Shown piece after piece: positions 37,257 to 49,700 of a DNA stretch of 64,000 bases. Below the pieces are notes generated by a model. The model made no database searches. It worked only from the letters and a program-made list of their open reading frames with translations, and had not been told where the DNA came from. The translations under genes and the position numbers were made by a program. Position 1 is the stretch's first letter; each line of letters starts with the position of its first letter. The DNA is taken from contig VWYX01000890.1 in the NCBI GenBank assembly GCA_013396525.1, forward strand, positions 186,001 to 250,000. The letters are read 5' to 3'. The stretch is from Chaetorhynchus papuensis. Taxonomy: Eukaryota; Chordata; Aves; Passeriformes; Rhipiduridae.

Positions 37257-39432
37257 GTGACATAGTACAGAGCACTCATTCTACTGGTTTTGGTTTTCAG
37301 CTTATAAAATAACACCACCATTCCCATGCACATGACTATCTGCCATGCCACATTTTTCCCATATGTTATGACATATTTTTGTGTCATTTCTTATTGATCT
37401 TAACATCACTGTTTTTAATGATATCCTAGCTCCTGGCTGTGTCCTTTCACTCACAATTGACTCCATGTGATTTGAAAGATTTAGAAGAATGTACAAGGTA
37501 GTTGTACTGCAGGGGGACAAGAGAATAATCTGAGATAGTCACTTGGTTTTAAAATGTGTCTATCTGCATTCCTCTTCCAGTGTGTCAGCAAAGGAAAATC
37601 TGCCAGAACAATGAAACACTTAGCTCACACAAATCTAAGATGCTGAGTCTTAGTTCCAACAGCACCAAGGTTTCCTCATGCACTGTTAAAAATGTAAATC
37701 TAAATTTAAAAAAAATTACATGCTTCTGACAGAATCTTGGTTTTGAGGCAGGTACATCAAATCCAACAATGGCCAGAGCTAATTCCTGACCACCCTGGAG
37801 AACACCAACATCTTATTTATTTTTTGGACAAAACTGACAGAAGGAAGACAAGCTACCAAGTGCAACATTAAGTACTCTGAGCAGTTGCAAAGGAAATACT
37901 CACCAAATTGTCTGACCAGAAACTTCTTCCCAAAAAACAAGATTAACTTCACAGTTTTTAATGCCCTCTTTATCCCTTCAGAGCCAAGTTCAACTTAAAC
38001 ACTTATTTATACAATCCTGAGGTATTTATTGCAATTCATATTCATCAACAAACCTCCAAACTCAGGAAGAAATTACATCAACTCCAATCTCTGCACAAGA
38101 CACAGCTGCTCATCTACTTACTAGACAGCCTGCTAGGAGCTTCAGTGATGAACCACATCACTGCCTGGAAAGTCAGTTTAGTTGAAGTTTCAAGTGCATT
38201 TAATGCTGACTTTAAAAAAGCCTTCTTGTAACACCAACAGAGTTACTTTCTGCACTTCTGCCATGGGGAGACCTACACATTAGTGCATCCTGAGCAGTAA
38301 GTCACTAAGCACTGCCTTCTAGGAACTCAACCCAGAACATGACATTGAAAAAGTTGCTAGGGGGTCTCACTACCTTTGAATATAATGCAGAAACAAATCA
38401 CAGCCAGCTAACAATTACTAACCGGGCTTTCCATGACACCATAGCTACAAAATTCACCTGCTTAATTTGGCTTTTCCTAAAATTATCAAAACTCTGCTAA
38501 CCAATCTGTTACCTTCCTGTGAGTAGAGATGGGAAAAACAGCTATTGTCTTTAAATCTTCTGTATCATTGTGGTCAATATCTGACACATACAAGAATGGA
38601 AGCACTCCTGAAACTGCTGTACAAACTAACTTCACCTTAGGAATACTCATGTCACTGAGAAACCTAAGGACAGAAGTACTGGTTTTCCTTTAAAACCACC
38701 TGCTGTAACATACTAACAATTCTGATAACCCTATAAAAATGCCTTTTAAAACAAAACCACAATTTTGTGTAAATGGACCAACTTGTACCCGTAAAGCGTT
38801 CTTTTTTCCCTGAACTAAACTTCATTAATAATTACTCTAAACATTTCCTACAAAGAGAAAATACCTATCAAATCTTGACCAAAGGGAAAGAAATGGATTG
38901 CATACATTTCAATATAAAAAAATTAAATATAAAAATATAAAATTCTTATTCCTCAGTTTTCAGAACTACAATCTCTATGATACAAAATTCAGAAGGCTGT
39001 CACATGACAATAAAACTTATGAAGTACAATTTAACCACACTATTTTTCTATTGTCTTGAGACGTATTTTTGGAGGGTGATTTTGTGTAGTTCCTAAGTTA
39101 TGTTATTAAAAGGAGGGGAAATGGCAGTGATTTTCATCCTGCTAGAAAACATGCTTGGAAGAAGTTCTATTGATTTCTGTTTAAAGAACATATTGTTCTA
39201 AAAATTAGGATAAAATGAAGGAACAAGGCTTTTGAATTTTGAGAACATTTTCTAAAGAACTTGTGCAACCACGAATTAAGACTTTTTTTTTTTTTCAGTG
39301 ATGATCAGTCAGCTTGCTAATACATTCTGGAGTTATCCAGAATGTGACATGGTTACTCACATGGTTACTAGGTGATCCAAATGGATGTTGCTGTACTCAA
39401 GTAACAGCAAAGACTACAAATAACTGGTACTT

Positions 39433-39690
39433 TCACAGAATTGTTAGGGTTGGAAGGAACCTCTGGAAATCATCCAGTCCAACTCCCTGGCAAGGCAGGG
39501 TCACCAAGAGCAGGTGACACAGGAATGCGTCCAGGTGGGGTTTGAATGTCTTTGGAGAGGGAGACTCTGTGATCTCCTTGAGCAGCCTCTCCCAGTGCTC
39601 TGCCACCCACCCTCAATTTAACAGAGTTCTTCCTCATGTTGAGGCGAACTTGTGCTCTTAGTTCATGGCCATTACTTCTTACTTCTTTGA
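39433..39690 (-). mobile_element. CR1 LINE fragment, 3' end
   Basis: CACAGAATTGTTAGGGTTGG, then CTCTGGAAATCATCCAGTCC, and later CCAGGTGGGGTTTGAATGTC match the copy at 22440, so both belong to the same subfamily. It is in the same orientation as IFNGR1 and could lie in its 3' UTR. Confidence 0.92.
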
Positions 39691-40077
39691 CATGGAATCA
39701 AATTCTTAAGATTTACAGGAAGAGCTTATAGGCATAGTCTTACTTAAAAGAAATAGTAGCACTTAATATAAATATACTCTTCAAGAGAAGAAGGTAAGCA
39801 AGAGGATACCTCCAATAATGGTAAAAACTCTCAATTCTTGCACATGTCTATCATAATCAAGTGAAGGATTTCTTAAGCATTACATTCATTGAACTGATTT
39901 TGAAAAGAATTTGAAGCAGAAGTGAATAATGGTACAGCTGCTGTTATAAAACAGTCAATGGTATGTTTTCTATAGAGTATTGTTAAAAAATACAGCACTA
40001 TTTCAAATAGGAAATAATGAGTTATATCATATACAAAAGCATTTCTAAAAGTAGTTATTATGAAACCTCCCCACACT

Positions 40078-40083
40078 TTTAAT
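40078..40083 (-). terminator. Candidate proximal poly(A) signal (ATTAAA) for IFNGR1
   Basis: ATTAAA on the minus strand, about 145 bases after the IFNGR1 stop. It would give a very short 3' UTR. It is one of several candidates. Confidence 0.25.
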
Positions 40084-40225
40084 GTCATTTTCAGGTACTA
40101 CTTTCAATTGACAACTGATCAGAACAAGTATGACTTGTGGATGTTCACAAGTTAACCCAGACTTTCCATAAGCTTCAGTAATGCTGTTCACTCTGAGTTG
40201 TGGTTACACACTTCAGTTATCCTGG

Positions 40226-40726
40226 TTACTCAGTTGGCCTGTAAGCATTCACAGGCTGTTCTTCACCAACATCTATCATCAACACATCTAATGGAACATG
40301 AGGCTTGTCATAGCCAGAAAACTTGAAGCAGCTGCTTGGAATGACTGTTTGCGGTGTTTCTGTGGTAGAAATCTCTGCCCCTGAAGACTTACTGCATGTG
40401 TCCATTTGGCTATTGTCAGAAATGAAGTAACTCTCTTTTACTTTACAATTTTGTTCATCAGCATCAAAAGACACCTCCTCTGTGCTTTCCTGCACAGGCA
40501 CCTCTTCTACTTTGGCTGGTGCCTCTGACGAAGGGACAGAAGATTCTCTGTCACAGGAAATCACAGGACTAACAGTTTCTTCTTCTGGCTCTATCTCCAG
40601 CAAGGTTACTTCACCACTCACTGGCAACTCCGAGTGGCCTGATGGGAAGCCAATCACAGATATATACTTCCCCTCTGATTTTGGTCCCAGTAAGGCACCT
40701 GTGTTCAGGTTTCTCATCACATTGAC
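40226..40726 (-). CDS. IFNGR1: IFNGR1 coding exon 7 (cytoplasmic tail, stop)
   Basis: Encodes residues 272-437 and a TAA stop. The acceptor has a run of 15 T before CATTTAAG. The tail is acidic and Ser/Thr-rich, as usual for this receptor. GKYISVIG near its start matches the human SKYVSLI. YDKPHVPLDVLMIDVG near the end contains the STAT1-docking tyrosine (Y410). The frame ends at NAYRPTE. Confidence 0.96.
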   Translation of the reverse strand, partial: VNVMRNLNTGALLGPKSEGKYISVIGFPSGHSELPVSGEVTLLEIEPEEETVSPVISCDRESSVPSSEAPAKVEEVPVQESTEEVSFDADEQNCKVKESYFISDNSQMDTCSKSSGAEISTTETPQTVIPSSCFKFSGYDKPHVPLDVLMIDVGEEQPVNAYRPTE

Positions 40727-43700
40727 CTTAAATGAAAAAAAAAAAAAAATCAACTTTGAGTTTAAAAGTTGAAAAAAATATGTGTGTTGATAATAAAAAA
40801 TTTAACATTGTTATAACCAATTCCAAAACAAAACTGCAAAATTAAAATCTGGCATGGTCATAAGTCTGTGTCCATGAGTTCAACTGTTCCAGTTACACTT
40901 GTATGCAAGATCTCAAAATGCTTTCTCTGGGCAAGCACATCAGCAAGGATCAAATCCATTTCATGTCACCCACTGTATTTTGAAGTTTCCAGTGTAGAGG
41001 AAAACAGCAAAAGAAGGAAAAGATGTAACACTTCATCTGGGGAAACCTTTCATACTTTATAGCTAATGAGTGTAATTTACAGTGGCTGTGATAACTTCTG
41101 GCACCTGTCTCAGCCCAGAGGGAAGCAAACAACATACCCAGTAACTATGCTGAAGTCTTCCAACTTATTTCACAGTGTCACTAAGCAGTCCCTTAATGCT
41201 CCAACAAACTTCAGTGTTTCACTTTGAAATCCCTCCACAGGATGATCATATGAATTCTTTCAATGGCCAGGCCCCAGCTTGTTTTAAACAATTATGATAT
41301 GCCTTCAGGCTGTTTAGATTCTTTAGCCTTTTTTTTTAATGTCTTTTCAAGAATACACATGAAAAACAAAATAGGGTAAATTTTCAGCTATTTGATGGTG
41401 TTCCGTAAAGATAACAGAATGCCTAGGGAGAATGAGTTAATAGTGTCCTCTTCCAAATTTCAAAGTTCATTATGTATGTGTATCACACAATACCAAGTAT
41501 TATAGATACATGAACTTAATAAAATACATAATCACTGTTTTTTCAGATACTTTTCAAAAAAAAACAACCTGCCTGAAAATTCAGATGGAGGCAAATTTGG
41601 AAGAAAGGGATGCATGCAGGAGGAAGAAAAAGGAAGAAAAATAATATTCAGAGAAATTACAAATAGGCACAAAGAACCTCCCAGTCTGTATTACTGTAAG
41701 AACTGAGAGGGCCATCAAAACCAGATGATCCAATCTGACTGTGCTTTTCAAGAGTCTTCCCTGATTAAAAGGTCGTGAGGCTGTAGCTTTACATTCATCC
41801 CTCCAGAGTGTGCTGACTTCATTAGAAATTGCCTTCATCTCTCAGTTCAGTCCCATTATCTTTCCCCTCAGCAGCCCTGATACCTGTTGATGCTACTCTG
41901 TGGTTAAGGCTGGATCAATGAAAGCGTTACAATTTAGGAAAACCAACCAGCTAAACAACAATCACCACCACAGGTCAAGCAAACACTCCCTGAAGAGCAG
42001 TTACTGGTCAGCTAAGTTTGTTTTGCAAACAGCTGTGTGAACATCACCAGGGTGAGGCAATCCCCTGGGGAATCAAGGGTTGCCACTGAAAAACTGGTAA
42101 AATGCGCATTCAGGTGGCTCCTGATACCCTACAACCTGGCTGCCAATCAGCCATCAGTGCCTCTGGATTTTCATTTTCTGTTATGTGGAAACAGAATACT
42201 ACTATATAAAGAATATTCAGAGTAATTTCAATGAGAATTAATGGAAACCACTCATTCATAAGAAGCAGATGCTTAAAAGTTGCCTGCAAGGAACAGATTA
42301 CAATCAATAATGGGTAGATACTGAAAATGTTAAGAACAGCTTAAAGGACTAGTGTACTAGTGGATATATATCCAAAATACTGGGTACTTACGCTATACAA
42401 CACTGATCTTGAAGGGACCAGCATCTGTAGCTTTTTGGGGTCGGGGTTAGGAAAAATCTGACTCCAATAATCACACAGCAAATGACAAGAGAAGGTAATT
42501 CTCTGTGTAAGGTGGAGTACTTGAGGAATGTGAGTTAAAACAACATATTACAGAATCCATGGTCAAAAGCTGCATTTTCAGCTTTCCATCTCTCCCCATA
42601 CCAGTACATGCTAAACCGAAGTTAAAAACAAAACCCAATGAGTTCTTGTTTCTGTCCTTTTAGGATTTTCACACAGCTCTAAAAAATCACAGTCCTAAAA
42701 CGTGCTAAGGGATCACCTTGTATTCTACACAGGTCCGGCATTTCACAGTGAGCGCTGGCAATACTTAGAGGCTTTGAGGATAAAATACATACTCTCTGGA
42801 CAACTACCTCCAAGACTTCTCAAGAAAGGAAACCCATTTTTCTCTTGGCAAGTTTTTGACCAAGGCAAGATGGTGCAAAGACACTCCTATTCCCATTCAC
42901 AAAAGAAGGAAGCGATCAGAAGAAAAACCTCCTGTGTGTTTCCCGGTACAAAAGGTTTTTTAAAAATCACTGAGTCATGACTACAAGACAATTTAGCAAC
43001 TCATGCAGTTGCTTGTAGCTTCAAAGATAAGAATCACAGCTTATTACACTAACTGGAAGGCCATTCAAAAGACATTAAGTAACAAGGGTAATTAAGATAC
43101 AGTTGCTATTTGAAGGAAAGTATTTACTATAGGTAAGTTAATATTTTTCTTTTATGCACATTATCTAATACTAGCAAACTGACAGCCAGTGATCTTAAGG
43201 TGGATTTCAGCAGTATTTCCTGGCATGTGCAAGTACTCACATGACTTCCTGTCTCCAGTAACAGCATCAGAGCTTTCAGATCTTTCACTGTTTTAACAGA
43301 CTAGGGAGATGAAACTGCTGAAAGTCAGGCTCAAGGACACAGATAAAAATCATATCCCAAGGAATCCGTAACAGTTAAGGTAATTACCAGATTCTTTCTT
43401 AACTTCCTTTTCTAATGATGTGTCCACTTATGAATTCCAAGTAATTTTCAGGTGCACACTTCATGGAGGAGAGTTTGAGAACTCCATTTCAAATCTTATT
43501 AGGATGATAGCAAAAATCTTTGTGGGCTTTGCATGGTTCCTCAAAACATTAATGCTGGGTAAATTTATGAACAGAAGACTATGTTACTGCCCCCTATAGA
43601 TGCTCACAAGGAAAAAAAAGTTTTCACAAAAGTAATGAAGCAGCTTCTCTCTTGTAAGATGACAATTATTTGTGGCAGGTGTCAGTCAATATTTACAGGA

Positions 43701-46700
43701 ACAATTAGTTTCTCCACATCAAAAATCTATGTTGTATAACTAAAAATAAAAACAGCTGCAAAGAAAATTCTCAAGTGTTTTGTGAATATCCTTAAGCGTT
43801 CTACAAATACAAAGACAGAACACAGCTTTGTCATTCCTGTCAGATCAGAAAAAGCATCAGCAGACAGAAAAGTTGGCTTAAGTAAGACTCAATTTTCACC
43901 TTTAGCTCATTCTCTTGTAGAGTGGATGTTTTCTACCCACATAAATATTTGCCATCATTTAAAGACAAAAGGCACTGAAGAAAAAGACAGTGACGTTAAA
44001 GCAGAGAGAGAGACACCCACAGCATATCAGTAAATTAGGGTCAGCTTCCTTTAAAAGTGGGTAAGCCCTTTTCACAAATCTTAGAACAAAAATCTAGTAC
44101 AGGAATAACCACAGGACAAACTGCAGTGACTGAAGACAATGGGTGGGAAGAGACAGCCTCTTGTAATACTTTTTGTAAGATAAATGAAAGAAGTTTTAAC
44201 TACAGCTGAACTGCTGAAACATCAGATTCCCCTGATCTAGGCAAAAGACTAACATGTTCTGTCCCATTTCACACATGCATATTCCTGGTAGGGTCCTGTT
44301 AATAATGTTGTTTAAAACATTTAAACAAACATGTTTTCTGATGCAGACAATCATTCATTGCCTACACCGAATGACAGCTGCCCTGTGGAAGCAGGACCAA
44401 GACATGACTGACAGGTAATTCTTGGATTTTTTTCTTTTCTCTAAGTATATGAGACTTGCAAAGGTAGCTGCTTGATGGTTACTCTTTCTTATTTTTCCTC
44501 CTGTTGGAAAATTCCAAGCTGCTGGAAGTCACTCAAGTTGATGTTTTACCATCTACTTAAAGCCACCAGGAAGCAGAATACTGAAAAACAGCAGTCCTAA
44601 GGTAGGAAATCTTGCCCAGCCTTTTAACAGATGGAGAAACTCCCTAGATGTTTTATTTTCAGACAAGCTCAGGTAAGGCACAATGATCATAACCTGTACA
44701 GAAAGAAATGCCTACTAAATATTCAAAGGTCAGTGACAGGCTCCAAGAGCCATTAAGTCTATAAAGATAATGTCATATAATTAAATTTATTGTTCATCTT
44801 AATTATTTGAATTGTTTGTTCATTAGTTTAAATGATTAACCATAAAATAATTATTCGTAAATTACTAACTGCTCATTTTACATTCCCATAGTATTCACAT
44901 TACCTGTATTGAAACTACCTCTATGAGCTCTACAGGTTATATTTGTCATTAAAGACTTCAATGAAAATGGACAGAAATATAGAATATCCTGATTTGGAAA
45001 GGACCCACAAGAATCAGTGTCTACCTCCTGACTCCACCCAGGGGAACCTAGAAGTTAAACCATACATCTGAGCATGGGCCAAATGCTTCTTGAACAGGAT
45101 TTGGGCAGTGACCACTTCCCAGGGGAGCTTGTCTCAGTGCCTGACCACCTAGCTAGCAATATTTATAAATAGTTATAGGCTTCATTCAGCTCCTTAGCAA
45201 TAAAATACAGTGTAGCATGTGAACCACACTGTGGTACTGGAGCCTAGGAACCACAAAGTAACATACAGCCCAGTAAAATGAGAATATGGGCACACAAATG
45301 AGTTTCTACAAGGTGAGCTCAAGCATGAAGTTGGAGCACGCATCACAGGCATTAAGGAGCACACATTTTAGTTGTGATATTTTTTTCCCTGACCCTTTAG
45401 ATGGGATATCCCAGTGGTACTAGAAAGCTAAAATAACTATGGATCCATTGAGCACAACACTGTAATCCTACACACAAAAATTACTGTTGTGTGCACACAG
45501 GACACAATGTTACATATTTGGACAACTACACACTGGTTTGAAGATGACAAAAAACCTCAAGCATCTCTTGATCTCTTGAACACAGGCCTGTGTGTTTTGA
45601 TACTGGGGCCTAGCTGCAGATGCCATCAGAGAGGTTGCTCTCATCTGGTTTTTTAAAGCCTATAGTGTGAATGGCTACCTCCAAACTAGTCCCCTGGCTC
45701 CACCACAGTCCATGGAAAGAAACAGGAATTTTAGAGAGCATTTTGTCTGACCAGAAGTGCGTATCATTTCATAACAAGATGAATCATCTTGTGCTGCACA
45801 AGGTGGTGGACAAGATTACTGCTTTACTACAAAGGGACCAGCTCTGGCTTGGATATCTCCATTAGTCAAGAGCAATCTCACCTCCTGATATTCTATTCTA
45901 AAGAATGCAGATTCCACAGGGATCTTCGGCATTGACTATGGAGAGGTAATTTTAAAGGGTTTTGAAACTGAAGAATATGGAATCAAAGATCATTGCCTAC
46001 TCTGTCTATACATGAGACTTCCTCCATTCACTGAGAAGACACTCTTGCTGTGATTCCTGTTTACTACTACCCCAGGTGCCATTCTTTGAAGTTGTGGTTG
46101 CTTATTTGTTGTGACTAACATGACGCCAGAAGAACATTACAAACGTAGTTGTTAGATACTCCACTCTTGCCTGACATGGAACCAAGGAGTGCTGCTGCTC
46201 TTTAAGGAACATCCACTCTGTTTCCTAGGGATGGCTACAGGGAGTTTTTAAGATAGAGCAGTGGTTGACCTCTCTTCCGTGTGGACTGCTCAGTGTGAGA
46301 ACAGATTTCCCCATGTCCTTCTCTCTTCCTACAGCACTGTTGGCCTCTCCCCTTACTCTGCACATCACTAAGAACATTGCAGCAATTAGCAGAATTACAA
46401 TACTACCATTTAATGAAGGAATCTCACAGCTCCTGTGAAAGGACAAAAGGAAATGGGCACAAACTGAAACACACAATTTTTTCTGAATGTAAGAAAAACT
46501 ATGAGAGTGGTTAAATATTGGAATAGGTTGCCCAAAGCAGCTGTGGAGTCTCCTTCCTTGCAAATATTCAAAAGCCAACTGGATATGCTCATGGGTAACC
46601 TGCTCTTGCGCTTGAGCAAAAGGGTTTGAGTAGATGACCTGAAAAAGTCTCTTCTCCCATCAGTGATTCTGTGGTTTTGTGGCTCTGCTACTAGAATGAA

Positions 46701-49700
46701 TGCAAATCTTCTAGGTACACACAGAGTTTTTAAGAACCAAATTCTCAAACTAGACCAACTACTGCTACTTTGGGTACAGAGACACTGAAGTCTAGCCCTA
46801 AAAAAAAATAAGAGGCACCTAGTTGCAAAGGCTATCAGAATATTAGACTGGCATAAATTCTAAATATCTATGAGACAATGGTAAAAAAGCCAAAAAACCC
46901 AACCAAACAAACCCAAGAGATTACCATACAGATACAGTAGTTATAGAACTTACCAAAGACTTAGGCAGCTTTATGTTCCTTTTCCTTAGTTTCTTGAAGC
47001 CACAGTATACTGTTGGTATTACAGTCAAGGTCCCAATAACAACACACAGAATGATGATAAAATGTGTACCTAGGAAGTTAAAGCAACATCTACTAGGAAT
47101 TTTGGAAAAACAAGCCACTGCTTTATCATTTAGAACAATTTCAGAAATTGTAATAGCTCAGAATGCTTAGCTGCAATGTGTGAATTTGTCAATCTACTAC
47201 CTTTTTTCACTCAAAATCCATAAAACTTTTATGGAGTAAATAAAAATGAGAATGGCAGAAGCTTTTCAATTCATATAAACATAATCACATTTTTACAGAA
47301 ATAAAGGAATTTTGCAACTAAATTTTGTTCCTTAGAGATGACAGATGGAGATGTACATTTTCCATGTGATAGCATATTAACTGACATAACTGCACACAGT
47401 TTATGTAAAATAGAAGTAAAATCTGGAATCTTCCAAAACACAGAATTGATAACAATTACTAGTAGGACTCCACTAGTCTCACTCTCCTTAATGCCTTCCC
47501 ACCTCACTCATACAGCTGCTCCTGTGCGTTCAAGAAAATCGCTTCTATCAATTTTATCTCTTTGCTGAAATTCCAGGCCATAATGAAGTACAATTACAAT
47601 GTTTTAAGAGGTTCAGAGATATATATTTGGGTCACTATCTGCCTTTTGTTCTCTTTAATTAAGAAAAAGAGCTCAATATCTTAATTTAATGGCTGTAAGT
47701 TTATAGTTGCTTCAAATCAAAAGTCTATATACATTTTCCTCGATGAGGCTGAGCAAAAAGCCAGCTACTAGAAGAGACAATGCATACAAAAACCACATAG
47801 CTCAGAGAATGATCCATGTGTGATTTTTTAATTACACCAATGATCATGTGCAATGGAAACAGGTTTTGTGATACCAACAACACAGGAAAAACACCCCCAA
47901 AAAAAGTTAGGGTCACTTGAAAATAATACATGATCTGTAAAGGTCAGAACTGTCAAAGTGCATTTGGAAAAGAATGACTAAACTTTCCCTATTTTTTATA
48001 CTCTCCCACAGGCATCCAATGGCTCTATCAAACATCAAATACTTGCTAGATCAGATCTGTCTTCAGATTCAGTATGTTCTTACTATAGTATTAGAATCCT
48101 CTTACTCAATGTCTGCTTGAGAGGAACAAGAATGCAGCTTTCCTCTGACGGAGTGCCAATCATCAGACCATCAAAAATTCCTTCTGCTGAAACACAGTAT
48201 GTGGAACTTTCATTAGGAACTGGGATTTTGAGGCTACACTTATGCATTGTACAGTTGTCCTCGTATAACTTTTCAGTCTGCAAAAAAATGGAAGACATAT
48301 CATTTAACTCACTAGAACAGTGTTACAGTACCTTCCACCACTTCCAAAAATGTTAAAACACTATGTGTTTCCTACATCAGCCATATGCCTTTCAAAAGCT
48401 GTGTGAACATCAGCTTACTGGCTACCTTAAGATATTGTATTTGATCAGACCATGGTATTTTCCAGCTAAAATTTGTGCTGTTCATAATAGAGATTCACAT
48501 TTCTAATTCATTTATAATATTTGTACCTGGATGCACATGAAAAGCTAACTGTAAGTAAACACACCTATTGTAATTTTCCTTGAGTTCACCCTCCATGATT
48601 GCTAAATAAACTGGTATAAGTACCTTGAAAGGTAATTTTCTTAAATGAAAGGTCTCTTAGACAAGTGAGAGGGGCACAAGTAAAGTTACCAATGCTTAGC
48701 ATGTACACAGAAACAGCAGCATGTGATCAGGTAACTCTTATCTTGTGTCCGGCTAATGCAATAATCTAATTTTTGTTGTAAGCATTCATTTGGTCAACTA
48801 AAATCCAGACCTTTCATTCACATATCTTGTAATGTGCTCAACATTTAAGGTGTTTAACTGTTTTCTTGGTATCTGTTAGCAACATGTGTCATCGGATTAA
48901 AACCCTTGTATAGGCATTTAAGGTAAACAAGTGTTTTTAATCTTGAATTTTATTTTTGGAACTTACCTCATTTTTACTATCCCGAGCAGTCACCAAGTAC
49001 TCAAACTTTGAATAAATGTCTTCAATACAAGAAAGAGGGAATTCAGGATGGTAAATATCAACCACGATTTTATCACCATGTCTTGAGAGATTCAGTTTTG
49101 GTGGTCCTATTTTTCCTGCAACACATTGCACCATTGCCATTAGGCCAAAGCTTTTAATATAAAATAACGGTATTTATAGTTAGCTTTCCAAAATTCATCA
49201 TAGATTTGAGAAGAATTACATATTTATTCCCATGCTGTTAATATTGCATAACTGTGGTAAGACCTCTCTGTTGCTTAGAAGTAATGGAGGCATTTGGATA
49301 CATTAACTAATTAACATTAATTAATTAACTAATACATTAAATGATTAACTAAAGTTTCTAAAATGGAAACAGATTGTCCATGAAAAATTTCCCTGTTAAG
49401 CAATTCAACTTTCCTACACACAGAAGGCCATAAAAATTCAGCTGACAACAGAAAAAACTAACAGCAGTTAAATATAAACACGAATGAGAACCAAACACAA
49501 GATCCTGCTGACTAGATGCCACCATAAATCACCTCAGTTAAAAACAATACTGTACTGAAACAAAGGCTATATAAAAAGCTGAACAAATCTCACCGTGAGC
49601 AACATTCGGAAACTTTGGATTTCCCATGGCAATGGTTTATGTGAATTTTCGTGTCTAATGTTGTCTGACTGAACACGAGTTTCTTGTTCAATGGGAAAAG

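Larger units (their letters stand above)
35635..40225 (-). other. Possible long IFNGR1 3' UTR or downstream flank
   Basis: About 4.6 kb of AT-rich sequence directly after the IFNGR1 stop, with no sizeable ORF. It holds one CR1 copy (39433-39690) and a TG/TA microsatellite (37206-37256). It ends at a plausible poly(A) signal. Part or all may be 3' UTR. Confidence 0.3.
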
